Shown here piece after piece: positions 18,892 through 26,959 of a DNA stretch of 51,193 bases. Under the pieces are notes generated by a model. That model ran no database searches. It worked only from the letters and a program-made list of their open reading frames with translations, and had not been told where the DNA came from. The position numbers and the translations under genes were made by a program. The stretch is taken from the NCBI GenBank assembly GCA_018384745.1, contig JAHAYH010000115.1, positions 1-51,193 on the forward strand. Direction: 5' to 3'. This stretch comes from Caryophanon sp. Lineage in GTDB: Bacteria; Bacillota; Bacilli; Bacillales_A; Planococcaceae. Each line of letters opens with the position of its first letter. Position 1 is the stretch's first letter.

Positions 18892-19938
18892 ATGTCAAAT
18901 CGTGTCGTTAATATTCTCGTTCCAGTCATTTCAATCATTGTCGGCTTACTTGTCGGCGCTGTCGTGATGCTTGTATCAGGTTACGATCCAGTAAAAGGAT
19001 ACATCGCACTTTGGAACGGGATTTTTGGAGACTCGTACTCGATCGGGAATACGATTCGCCAAATTACACCATACATTTTAGCTGGTTTAGCAGTAGCATT
19101 CGCCTTCCGTACAGGATTATTCAACATCGGGGTTGAAGGGCAATTATTAATGGGTTGGTTAGCAGCAGCATGGGTAGGATATGCCGTTGAATTACCACGT
19201 ATCATTCACTTACCACTTGCTATTTTAGCAGCAGCAGTAGCAGGTGCATTCTGGGCATTTTTAGTCGGTTTCTTAAAAGCACGCTTAAATGTACATGAAG
19301 TTATTTCATCGATCATGTTAAATTACACAGCATTATACGTAACGAATGCGGTTATTAAATCATTATCAGATGGTGGTTTTAAAACAGAAACGGTTTTACC
19401 ATCAGCGACGTTACGTGCACAGTGGTTACGTGACATGACGGACAACTCAAGCTTACATTTAGGGATTATTTTATCGCTTTTAATGGTGCTTGTGATGTGG
19501 TTCATTTTAGAAAAAACGACGCGCGGTTACGAGTTAAAAGCGGTTGGTTTTAACCAAAACGCAGCGGAATATGCAGGGATGAGCGTTAAGAAAAACATCA
19601 TTTTAGCAATGACAATCTCAGGGGTATTCGCCGGTCTTGCAGGTGCGATGGAAGCGCTTGGTACATTCCAAAACGCATCGATCAAAGCAGGCTTTACAGG
19701 TGTAGGATTTGACGGGATTGCCGTAGCACTTCTTGGTGCGAATACACCACTTGGAGTAGTATTTGGGGCAACGTTATTTGGTTCATTAAAGTACGGTGCA
19801 TTAAACATGCCAAACGCCGCTGGTATTCCAGAGGAAATGGTATCGATTATTATCGCATTAATTATTTTCTTCGTAGCATGTGGTTACGTTATTCGTTTAG
19901 GGTTACAAAAATTTGGATCGAAGAAGGAGGGCAACTAA
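18892..19938 (+). CDS. nupP: Nucleoside ABC transporter permease NupP
   Basis: A 348-residue integral membrane permease of the branched-chain/ribose-type family. The sequence is almost entirely hydrophobic helices; the conserved segment FNIGVEGQLLMG and the cytoplasmic EYAGMSVKKNIILAM loop, which contacts the ATPase, are visible. The ATG directly abuts the nupO stop with no gap, indicating translational coupling. It should form a heterodimeric channel with NupQ. Substrate is inferred to be guanosine or related nucleosides from the BMP-type binding protein. Confidence 0.92.
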   Translation: MSNRVVNILVPVISIIVGLLVGAVVMLVSGYDPVKGYIALWNGIFGDSYSIGNTIRQITPYILAGLAVAFAFRTGLFNIGVEGQLLMGWLAAAWVGYAVELPRIIHLPLAILAAAVAGAFWAFLVGFLKARLNVHEVISSIMLNYTALYVTNAVIKSLSDGGFKTETVLPSATLRAQWLRDMTDNSSLHLGIILSLLMVLVMWFILEKTTRGYELKAVGFNQNAAEYAGMSVKKNIILAMTISGVFAGLAGAMEALGTFQNASIKAGFTGVGFDGIAVALLGANTPLGVVFGATLFGSLKYGALNMPNAAGIPEEMVSIIIALIIFFVACGYVIRLGLQKFGSKKEGN

Positions 19939-19939
19939 G

Positions 19940-20899
19940 ATGAGTGGTTTAGAGATTTTATACTTCATCATTCCTTCAGCGATTCTTTACGCAACACCGC
20001 TTATTTTCACGGCAATCGGTGGGGTGTTCTCAGAACGATCTGGTGTTGTCAACATCGGTTTAGAAGGGATCATGGTTGTTGGTGCATTCGTCGGCATTTA
20101 TGTGAACTTAGAATACGGCGCAGCGATGGGCGCAAGCGTCATTTGGCTTGCCATTTTAGCTGCACTTGTAGCAGGGGCCATCTTCTCGTTATTATTAGCG
20201 GTTGCAGCGGTATCATTCCGCGCAGACCAAACGGTAACAGGCGTTGCATTAAACATGCTTGGTGCCGCATTAACGATTTTCTTAGTGAAGTTAATTTATC
20301 AAAAAGGGCAAACGGATATGATTGCTAATCCTATTCGCCGCTTTGAAGTACCATATTTATCAGACATTCCGTTTTTCGGTCGTCTTTTATTCCATGATGT
20401 ATACAGCACATCGATCTTAGCGTTTGCTGTTGCCATTTTAGCTTGGTTCGTTATTTACAAAACGCCATTTGGTTTACGTCTTCGCGCAGTTGGGGAACAC
20501 CCAATGGCAGCGGATACGATGGGGGTCAATGTCGCAAAAATGCGTTACATTGCTGTTTTAATCTCAGGGGCACTAGGTGGTATTGGTGGTGCGGTATACG
20601 CGCAAACAATCACATTAGACTTCTCCGCTTCGACAATTGCAGGGCAAGGATTCATGGCCATTGCGGCTGTTATTTTCGGGAAATGGCATCCAATCGGCGC
20701 ACTTGGTGCAGCGTTATTCTTCGGGGTTGCGCAAACATTAAGTATTGCCGGTAACCAAATTCCGGTGATACAAGACATTCCAGCAGTATACTTACAAATT
20801 TTACCGTACGTCTTAACGATTTTAGCACTTGCTGGTTTCATCGGAAAAGCAATTGCGCCAAAAGCATCGGGTACACCGTATATTAAAGGAAAACGATAA
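19940..20899 (+). CDS. nupQ: Nucleoside ABC transporter permease NupQ
   Basis: A 319-residue second permease, with multiple membrane helices, the FSERSGVVNIGLEGIMVVGAF-type segment (seen in part around residues 28-48) and the cytoplasmic ADTMGVNVAKMRYIAV coupling loop. The frame is open to 19913, but ATG 19940 is chosen because GAAGGAGGG lies just upstream, inside the end of nupP, which stops one base before. The gene completes the four-part importer and ends at a strong terminator, closing this transcription unit. Confidence 0.92.
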   Translation: MSGLEILYFIIPSAILYATPLIFTAIGGVFSERSGVVNIGLEGIMVVGAFVGIYVNLEYGAAMGASVIWLAILAALVAGAIFSLLLAVAAVSFRADQTVTGVALNMLGAALTIFLVKLIYQKGQTDMIANPIRRFEVPYLSDIPFFGRLLFHDVYSTSILAFAVAILAWFVIYKTPFGLRLRAVGEHPMAADTMGVNVAKMRYIAVLISGALGGIGGAVYAQTITLDFSASTIAGQGFMAIAAVIFGKWHPIGALGAALFFGVAQTLSIAGNQIPVIQDIPAVYLQILPYVLTILALAGFIGKAIAPKASGTPYIKGKR

Positions 20900-20909
20900 A
20901 AAAGAAAAA

Positions 20910-20946
20910 GCGAGTGAATACATACAAAGTATTCGCTCGTTTTTTT
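20910..20946 (+). terminator. Intrinsic terminator after nupQ
   Basis: A 12-pair stem (20910-20921 with 20929-20940, including G-U pairs) with a seven-base loop is followed by a T run. Confidence 0.9.
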
Positions 20947-21026
20947 AGTTTGCGGTACAATGCTATAGACATGCTTTTTCGTTTATACATGTATCGGTCA
21001 ATTTGATTTTCGAGGAGGGAATGGAT

Positions 21027-22289
21027 TTGTTTACGACAATCCAACTAGCAAAAGGCGTACAGCTACATGTGCGTCCAACAACACAGTTTAAAACGGTGAA
21101 TTTTTCGATTAAATGGCGTACGGCGTTAACGGACGAGGCAGCGGCTGCACGTACGGTTTTAACAAATGTTCTGCAACATAGCAATGCAAAATTCCAAACG
21201 ACAGCGGCCTTCCGTAGCTATTTAGACGATTTATATGGCACGGTTCTTTATTTTGATACAGCAAAGCGTGGCAATGAGCATACGGTGCTGTTAAATGTAG
21301 AAACAGTCAATGACCAATATTTAAACAATGCGAACGTATTGCAAGAGGTGCTAGCAACGTTACATACGGCTGTATTTGAACCGAATGTTGATGAGACAGG
21401 TGCGTTTAAAGCAGAGATCGTACATCGTGAGCGCGAAATGGTCGTACAACGCATCCAGTCGATCTTTGATGATAAAACGCGTTATGCACAGCAAAAATTA
21501 ACGCAATTAATGCGTCCAAACCATCCAGCATCGATTTCTGCGAACGGCTCGCTTCATGCGGTAAAAGCTGTAACGGTTGAAGATGTTATGCAGGCATATA
21601 AAACGATGCTACAAAACGACCGCATCGACATGTATGTTGTAGGGGATGTGGAACCTGAAGCAATCGCACAACGTTTACAAAAGGCGTTTCCATTTGAAGA
21701 TCGCGAACCAACGGCACTAGCAGCGATTCCGGCAAATACGACGACATTTGATTACGTGCGTGAGCAGCAAGAAATGAAGCAAGGGAAGCTACATATTGGC
21801 TATAGCACACCTGTACGCTTTGGCGATCCAGATTTTGCAGCGATGCAAATTTTTAACGGCATTTTCGGCGGCTATCCGCATGCGAAGCTCTTCATGAACG
21901 TCCGTGAAAAAGAAAGTTTAGCGTATTACGCATCGAGCTCTTATTCAGGGCATTACGGCTTAGTATTCGTATTAGCGGGCATTGAAGCAGCGAATGAAGA
22001 AAAGGCATATACGCTCATTCAACAGCAGTTACAAGCGATGCAGCAAGGTGATCTGACGGACTTAGAGCTAGCACAAACAAAAGCGATGCTCACAAACCAA
22101 TTAAAAGAGGCGCTTGATTCAGCGCGTGGACAAATTGAAATTTATGACCAATATAAAGATTTAGCTGAAACGTTTTCAATTGATACGTGGGCAGCGCGTT
22201 GGGATGCGATTACATTAGCAGACGTACAGCGCATGGCGCAGCAAGTGACGCTTGAGAAAGTGTACTTCTTAAGTGGGAAGGAGCAATAA
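21027..22289 (+). CDS. ymfF: M16-like inactive peptidase homologue YmfF
   Basis: A protein of about 420 residues with M16 peptidase fold segments. The zinc motif HxxEH is absent: the equivalent helix reads LTNVLQHSNAKFQT, so it is predicted inactive. The C-terminal half has NVREKESLAYYASSS, matching the substrate-binding region of M16 proteins. It is paired with ymfH, which keeps the motif, as in other split M16 systems. In B. subtilis ymfF, ymfH and ymfI are linked to the 5-aminopentanol modification of elongation factor P. TTG 21027 has AGGAGG eight bases upstream; ATG 21021 is only two bases from that site, so the start is uncertain by two codons. Confidence 0.88.
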   Translation: MFTTIQLAKGVQLHVRPTTQFKTVNFSIKWRTALTDEAAAARTVLTNVLQHSNAKFQTTAAFRSYLDDLYGTVLYFDTAKRGNEHTVLLNVETVNDQYLNNANVLQEVLATLHTAVFEPNVDETGAFKAEIVHREREMVVQRIQSIFDDKTRYAQQKLTQLMRPNHPASISANGSLHAVKAVTVEDVMQAYKTMLQNDRIDMYVVGDVEPEAIAQRLQKAFPFEDREPTALAAIPANTTTFDYVREQQEMKQGKLHIGYSTPVRFGDPDFAAMQIFNGIFGGYPHAKLFMNVREKESLAYYASSSYSGHYGLVFVLAGIEAANEEKAYTLIQQQLQAMQQGDLTDLELAQTKAMLTNQLKEALDSARGQIEIYDQYKDLAETFSIDTWAARWDAITLADVQRMAQQVTLEKVYFLSGKEQ

Positions 22290-22290
22290 C

Positions 22291-23598
22291 ATGGAAAAGA
22301 TTACATTTGATCAACTAGACGAAACGCTTTATTACGAAAAAATGGATAACGGATTAGACGTGTATATTTTGCCGAAAAAAGGCTTCTCCAAAACGTTTGT
22401 GACGTTCACAACAAAATATGGCTCAATTGACCGCACGTTTGTGCCGCTTGGCGAACAGGAAATGATTACTGTACCAGATGGCATTGCACACTTTTTAGAG
22501 CATAAAATGTTTGAAAAAGAAGATGGAGACGTGTTCCAAAAGTTCAGTGAGCTTGGGGCATCTGCCAATGCATTTACGTCCTTTACACGCACAGCGTATT
22601 TATTCTCTGCGACAAATCACGTATATGACAGCACGAAAACATTGCTTGATTTCGTGCAACAACCGTACTTCACAGACGAAACGGTTAACAAGGAAAAAGG
22701 CATTATTGGGCAAGAAATTACGATGTATGACGATCAGCCAGATTGGCGTCAATATTTCGGGACGATTGAAAACATGTACCACAATCACCCGGTGAAAATT
22801 GATATTGCCGGGACGATTGAAACGATCGACGGCATTACAGCAGAGCATTTATATACGTGCTACAACACGTTTTATCATCCGTCAAACATGCTTGTGTTTG
22901 CGATCGGCGCTGTAGATCCAGAAGAAATGATGACGTTTATTCGTAACGATCAAGCTTCAAAGGAATTCCCTGCACCAACGCCGCTTAATCGCCATTTTGA
23001 TGAGGAGCCAACAGCAGTTGCTGTGAAAGAGCGCACGCTGTATATGGACGTACAAAAGCCAAAAGCAATGGTCGGCTTAAAGGCAAAACAAGTCGATTTA
23101 CAAGGGGCTGACATGTTAAAGCATGAGCTTGCGATGAACATTGGCTTTGAATTATTGTTTGGACGCACATCACCGTTTTACACGCGCGTATACGAAGCGG
23201 ATTTAATCGATGAGTCGTTTGGACAAGACTTCTCGCTTGAGCAGGGCTTCGGCTTTGGCTTGATCGGTTCGGACACATTTGAACCGGAGCGCTTAATTGC
23301 GGAGATTCAGCAGGAGCTAGCGGCAGCCGAACAAACATTGCCGTTTACCGCAGAAGATGTAGAGCGCATGAAGCGTAAAAAAATTGGTTTCTATTTACGT
23401 GCGATGAACTCGATTGAATTTATTGCCAACTCATTTACGCGCTATAAATTTAACGATATGAACTTATTTGATGCAGTGCCAACACTTGAGCAGTTAACGT
23501 TTGCTGACATTCAGCACGCATTAACATCGATTCAAGGGAAAGACCAACAAACGATCTTCACCGTGTTACCGATGCAGCAGGAGGAGCAAAGTGCGTAA
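22291..23598 (+). CDS. ymfH: M16 family peptidase YmfH
   Basis: A 435-residue M16 metallopeptidase with an intact zinc motif HFLEH (residues 67-71) and a downstream IGQEITMYDD segment supplying the third ligand. It is the active-looking partner of the motif-less YmfF encoded just upstream, whose stop lies one base before this ATG. GGAAGGAG precedes ATG 22291; the frame extends six codons further upstream inside ymfF. The 3' end overlaps ymfI by eight bases. The ymfFHI group is associated in B. subtilis with maturation of modified EF-P; the peptidase substrate is unknown to me. No signal peptide is evident, so it is probably cytoplasmic. Confidence 0.9.
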   Translation: MEKITFDQLDETLYYEKMDNGLDVYILPKKGFSKTFVTFTTKYGSIDRTFVPLGEQEMITVPDGIAHFLEHKMFEKEDGDVFQKFSELGASANAFTSFTRTAYLFSATNHVYDSTKTLLDFVQQPYFTDETVNKEKGIIGQEITMYDDQPDWRQYFGTIENMYHNHPVKIDIAGTIETIDGITAEHLYTCYNTFYHPSNMLVFAIGAVDPEEMMTFIRNDQASKEFPAPTPLNRHFDEEPTAVAVKERTLYMDVQKPKAMVGLKAKQVDLQGADMLKHELAMNIGFELLFGRTSPFYTRVYEADLIDESFGQDFSLEQGFGFGLIGSDTFEPERLIAEIQQELAAAEQTLPFTAEDVERMKRKKIGFYLRAMNSIEFIANSFTRYKFNDMNLFDAVPTLEQLTFADIQHALTSIQGKDQQTIFTVLPMQQEEQSA

Positions 23599-24316
23599 AC
23601 GCTTTGCGCTCGTGCTCGGTGCTTCTGGCGCAATTGGGCAAGCCATCTGTCGCCGCTTAGCACGTGATGGCTGGTCGTTGTATGTGCAATATCATCACGG
23701 GATCGAGCGCATGGAAATGTTATATGAGGAGCTTGTTGCCACATATCCACAACAAGAGTTTATGACAATTCAAGCGGATTTTAATGATGTAGAAGGTGCG
23801 GATCGATTAGCACCGAATATTTTCGCGCTCGATGCGATCGTGTTTGCAAATGGACACGCGCATTACGGCATGCTTGAAGATACAACGGTCGATGCGATGC
23901 AGTCGCTTTGGCGCGTGCACGTGCAAAATCCAATGCGTCTTTGTGCACTTTTGAGCTCAAAGCTTCGTCAAACGAACGGGGCCATCGTATTTATTGGTTC
24001 GATTTGGGGAGAAGCAGGCGCGTCATTTGAAGTGGCGTATTCTGCTGTAAAAGGTGCCCAGCATGCGTTTGTAAAAGCGTATGCACAAGAAGTGGCACCG
24101 AACATTCGTGTCAATGCAGTGCTTCCTGGATTTATTGAAACGACGATGAATCAACATTTAAGTGACGAAGAACAGGATGCACTCATGCAAGACATTCCGA
24201 TGCAGCGCGCCGGAACGCCTGAAGATGTCGCCCATATGGTAGCGTTTTATGTCGGTGAAGAAACGCGTTATGTAACGGGACAATGCGTGCGCGTTAACGG
24301 TGGTTGGTATATATAA
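23591..24316 (+). CDS. ymfI: SDR family reductase YmfI (EF-P 5-aminopentanone reductase)
   Basis: A 241-residue short-chain dehydrogenase/reductase. The NAD(P)-binding GASGAIGQAI lies near residue 10, the catalytic serine in FIGSIWGE, and the YxxxK pair in YSAVKGA; the C-terminus NGGWYI is typical. B. subtilis YmfI has been shown to reduce 5-aminopentanone to 5-aminopentanol on Lys32 of EF-P; the conserved ymfF-ymfH-ymfI order supports the same role here. The start is GTG 23591 with GGAGGAG upstream, inside the last codons of ymfH, so translation is coupled. Generic SDR (FabG-like) activity cannot be excluded from sequence. Confidence 0.88.
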   Translation: MRKRFALVLGASGAIGQAICRRLARDGWSLYVQYHHGIERMEMLYEELVATYPQQEFMTIQADFNDVEGADRLAPNIFALDAIVFANGHAHYGMLEDTTVDAMQSLWRVHVQNPMRLCALLSSKLRQTNGAIVFIGSIWGEAGASFEVAYSAVKGAQHAFVKAYAQEVAPNIRVNAVLPGFIETTMNQHLSDEEQDALMQDIPMQRAGTPEDVAHMVAFYVGEETRYVTGQCVRVNGGWYI

Positions 24317-24516
24317 GCGGTTGTTTCCATGTCGGCTAGTTCATCGCATGTTGCTTCGAGTGTCTCAATGAAGTCCAGTTCATGGGATAAATGTCGTGTT
24401 TTATTTTGAAACAGTTGAAAATATCATGAATGGAACTTTTCAATAGGTATAAAATCAGCTATGATGTTACATAGAAGCAACGGCATGCACGCGCATGACA
24501 AAAGGAGACGATGTCA

Positions 24517-25326
24517 ATGAATGAATGGTATTTTGAGTACGAAATTCAAGTCAACCGTCCTGGACTACTTGGCGACATTTCATCATTATTAGGAATGCTG
24601 CGTGTTAATATTGTAACGATTAATGGGATTGATGAAGTACATCGTGGTATGCTGTTATCGGCAGAGCGTGAAGAGTCGATTGATCGTTTTCGCTCAATCG
24701 TATCAACGATGGAGCATATTCATGTTACGAAGTTTCGACAGCCGAAGCTGCGCGATCATTTAGCGCTTCGACACGGGCATTACATCCCAAAAGATAGCGA
24801 TGAAAAAAATACGTTTCGCTTTGTTCGAAGTGAATTAGGGATTTTAGTCGACTTTTTAGCAGAAATCTTTAAAAAAGATGGACATAAAATGATTGGCATT
24901 CGTGGTATGCCGCGTGTTGGGAAAACGGAGTCGATCGTTGCTGCAAGCGTATGTGCCAACAAACGATGGATTTTTTTATCATCGACCATGATTAAGCAAA
25001 CGTTGCGTAATAAGCTACTTGGAGATGAGTTTAATACAAATAACGTGTTCATTTTAGATGGCGTTGTAACGCGACGTTCTGGCGATGAGCGTCATTTACA
25101 ACTTGTGCGAGAAATGATGAGTTTACCTACGATTAAGGTGATTGAACATCCAGATATATTTGTGCAAAACTCCGAATATACGATAGAGGATTTCGATTAT
25201 ATTATTGAATTGCGTCATCATCCAGAAGAAGAAATTACATTTGAAATTTTAGAACAAAATCAAAGACAATCCGATTTCGGCAGCTTTAATGGATTTGGCG
25301 GAGGATTTGATGGTTTTAATTTTTAA
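24517..25326 (+). CDS. ymfK: DUF3388 family protein (YmfK-like)
   Basis: A 269-residue protein matching YmfK in position and its WYFEYEIQVNRPGLLGDISS opening, which resembles an ACT domain (residues 1-75). A central region carries a Walker A-like GMPRVGKT near residue 130 and hydrophobic strands that suggest a nucleotide-binding fold. The C-terminus is an unusual Gly/Phe-rich tail (SFNGFGGGFDGFNF). ATG 24517 is preferred because AAAGGAG lies nine bases before it; the in-frame ATG 24511 is only three bases from that site. Function is unknown; a ligand-sensing ATP- or GTP-binding role is inference. It precedes rodZ by 18 bases. The small gene ymfJ, which precedes ymfK in B. subtilis, is absent. 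Confidence 0.85.
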   Translation: MNEWYFEYEIQVNRPGLLGDISSLLGMLRVNIVTINGIDEVHRGMLLSAEREESIDRFRSIVSTMEHIHVTKFRQPKLRDHLALRHGHYIPKDSDEKNTFRFVRSELGILVDFLAEIFKKDGHKMIGIRGMPRVGKTESIVAASVCANKRWIFLSSTMIKQTLRNKLLGDEFNTNNVFILDGVVTRRSGDERHLQLVREMMSLPTIKVIEHPDIFVQNSEYTIEDFDYIIELRHHPEEEITFEILEQNQRQSDFGSFNGFGGGFDGFNF

Positions 25327-25344
25327 GCAAAGTAGGTGTTATTG

Positions 25345-26220
25345 TTGAATGAAATTGGAAGTCGCTTAAAGGAAGCGCGTCTTGCAAAGCGAATGTCATT
25401 AGACGAACTGCAAGAAGTAACAAAAATTCAAAAGCGCTACTTAGAGGCGATTGAGGAAGGCAATTTTGAGATGATGCCAGGTGCCTTTTATGTACGTGCT
25501 TTTATTAAGCAATATGCGGAAGCAGTGAGCTTAAACCCAGATGAATTATTAGCGAATTATAAACTTGATGTACCACAAACAAGTTCTGAAGAAGTGACAC
25601 ATTCCATTCAAAGTACGCCTAGTCGTAGAAAGATTTCTCGCTCATCATCGTCAAGTAAATTTGTCGACGTTATGCCTAAACTAATTGTAGCTTTATTTAT
25701 CATTGTATTATTTGTGACGTTTTGGATTTTCTTACAAAAGAAGCTTGGCAACGAAACGGTAGGAGAAGAAGAAGCAACACCCGCTGTAGAATACGTTGAA
25801 AAAGAACCTTCAAAAGAGCCGGAGCAAGCACCAGCTGAAGAGGAAAAAGACGACGAAACAGCAGAACAACCTGCGAAAGAGGAAGAGCCAGCACAACCAG
25901 CACAAACACTTGCTGCCGGTGAAGTACAATCAGACGGTGTAACAACGGTGTATAAAGTGACGGGTACGGACACATTAAACTTACGCATTGAAGCGGCTGG
26001 TTTAACATGGATTGGTATTCGTAATGCAGCAGGAGCTGAACAAGTGGAAGCGCGTGCGTACAATGCAGGTGAAGTCGTGGAGTTCGATGCGACAGCAAAC
26101 CGCTTTGCACGAATTCGTTTAGGTGATTCAACGCAGGCAAAAGTATTTGTTAACGGTGAGCAAATTCAATTTGCGCAAAACATTGTGACACAAAACATCA
26201 TCATTCAGTTTGCTGAATAA
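25345..26220 (+). CDS. rodZ: Cell-shape protein RodZ (YmfM)
   Basis: A 291-residue bitopic membrane protein. An N-terminal helix-turn-helix domain of the RodZ type (residues 3-75: GSRLKEARLAKRMSLDELQ, then YLEAIEEGNF and FYVRAFIKQYA) is followed by a Ser/Arg stretch, one transmembrane segment at about 111-130, a long Glu/Pro/Ala-rich linker, and an extracellular beta-rich DUF4115 domain. RodZ links MreB filaments to the wall-synthesis machinery. TTG 25345 is chosen from an AGGTG site six bases upstream; GTG 25336 and TTG 25342 are in frame too. It sits between ymfK and pgsA as in B. subtilis. Confidence 0.9.
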   Translation: MNEIGSRLKEARLAKRMSLDELQEVTKIQKRYLEAIEEGNFEMMPGAFYVRAFIKQYAEAVSLNPDELLANYKLDVPQTSSEEVTHSIQSTPSRRKISRSSSSSKFVDVMPKLIVALFIIVLFVTFWIFLQKKLGNETVGEEEATPAVEYVEKEPSKEPEQAPAEEEKDDETAEQPAKEEEPAQPAQTLAAGEVQSDGVTTVYKVTGTDTLNLRIEAAGLTWIGIRNAAGAEQVEARAYNAGEVVEFDATANRFARIRLGDSTQAKVFVNGEQIQFAQNIVTQNIIIQFAE

Positions 26221-26229
26221 TTTTTTGAC

Positions 26230-26265
26230 AGGAAATAGTCGTCTAATGATGGCTATTTCCTTTCT
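26230..26265 (+). terminator. Possible intrinsic terminator after rodZ
   Basis: AGGAAATAG (26230-26238) pairs with CTATTTCCT (26253-26261), followed only by TTCTA. The weak T tract makes partial termination more likely. Confidence 0.55.
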
Positions 26266-26296
26266 AATGTGTACAATAATAAGTAAGATTCGTCAG

Positions 26297-26319
26297 CCAC
26301 GTAGCACTATGCTGCGTGG
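26297..26319 (+). repeat. Compact 10-bp hairpin upstream of pgsA
   Basis: CCACGTAGCA (26297-26306) pairs with TGCTGCGTGG (26310-26319), with one G-U pair and a three-base loop. No T run follows. It lies 49 bases before the pgsA start and may be a second, imperfect terminator or an mRNA-stability element. Confidence 0.55.
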
Positions 26320-26367
26320 TGTCTTATTACATAACGACGATATTTAAAACGAAAGGTGTTAACCAGC

Positions 26368-26946
26368 ATGAACATTCCAAATAAAATCACGGTATCACGT
26401 ATTTTATTAATTCCAATTTTCATGATTTTCATCATGTTTGATTTTGGATGGGGCAGCGTGACGTTTATCGGAGCTGAAATTGGTGTGAGTCAATTGATTG
26501 GTGCATTTATTTTTATTTTTGCATCCGCAACAGATTGGGTAGACGGTTATTATGCACGTAAATACAATTTAGTCACAAACTTAGGGAAATTTTTAGACCC
26601 GCTTGCAGATAAATTGCTTGTTTCTGCAGCTCTTATTTTATTAGTGGAGATGAACTACGCACCAGCGTGGGTCGTTATTTTAATTATTAGCCGTGAGTTT
26701 GCTGTAACGGGCTTACGTCTTGTATTAGCAGGTGGTGGCGAAGTGGTAGCCGCGAACAATTTAGGGAAAATTAAAACGTGGACGCAAATTGTGGCCATTT
26801 CAGCTTTACTACTGAACAACACGATCTTCACATTGATCGATATTCGCTTTGATTTAATTATGTTATACGTAGCACTATTCTTTACAGTATGGTCTGGTTG
26901 GGGCTATTTTTACCCGAACCGCCACGCATTATTAACAAACAAGTAA
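26368..26946 (+). CDS. pgsA: CDP-diacylglycerol-glycerol-3-phosphate 3-phosphatidyltransferase
   Basis: A 192-residue membrane enzyme that makes phosphatidylglycerol phosphate, the first committed step to phosphatidylglycerol and cardiolipin. The CDP-alcohol phosphotransferase motif is complete: DWVDGYYARKYNLVTN followed by GKFLDPLADK, matching D-x2-DG-x2-AR-x(n)-G-x3-D-x3-D. Several membrane helices flank it. ATG 26368 follows GAAAGGTG. The gene precedes cinA by 13 bases and is likely co-transcribed with it. It is essential in B. subtilis. Confidence 0.95.
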   Translation: MNIPNKITVSRILLIPIFMIFIMFDFGWGSVTFIGAEIGVSQLIGAFIFIFASATDWVDGYYARKYNLVTNLGKFLDPLADKLLVSAALILLVEMNYAPAWVVILIISREFAVTGLRLVLAGGGEVVAANNLGKIKTWTQIVAISALLLNNTIFTLIDIRFDLIMLYVALFFTVWSGWGYFYPNRHALLTNK

Positions 26947-26959
26947 AGGGGACTTTTTT

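Noticed and set aside
25608-26140. Long minus-strand frames opposite rodZ
   Set aside because: They mirror the Glu/Pro/Ala-rich linker codons, have no ribosome-binding site and no homology; they are shadows.
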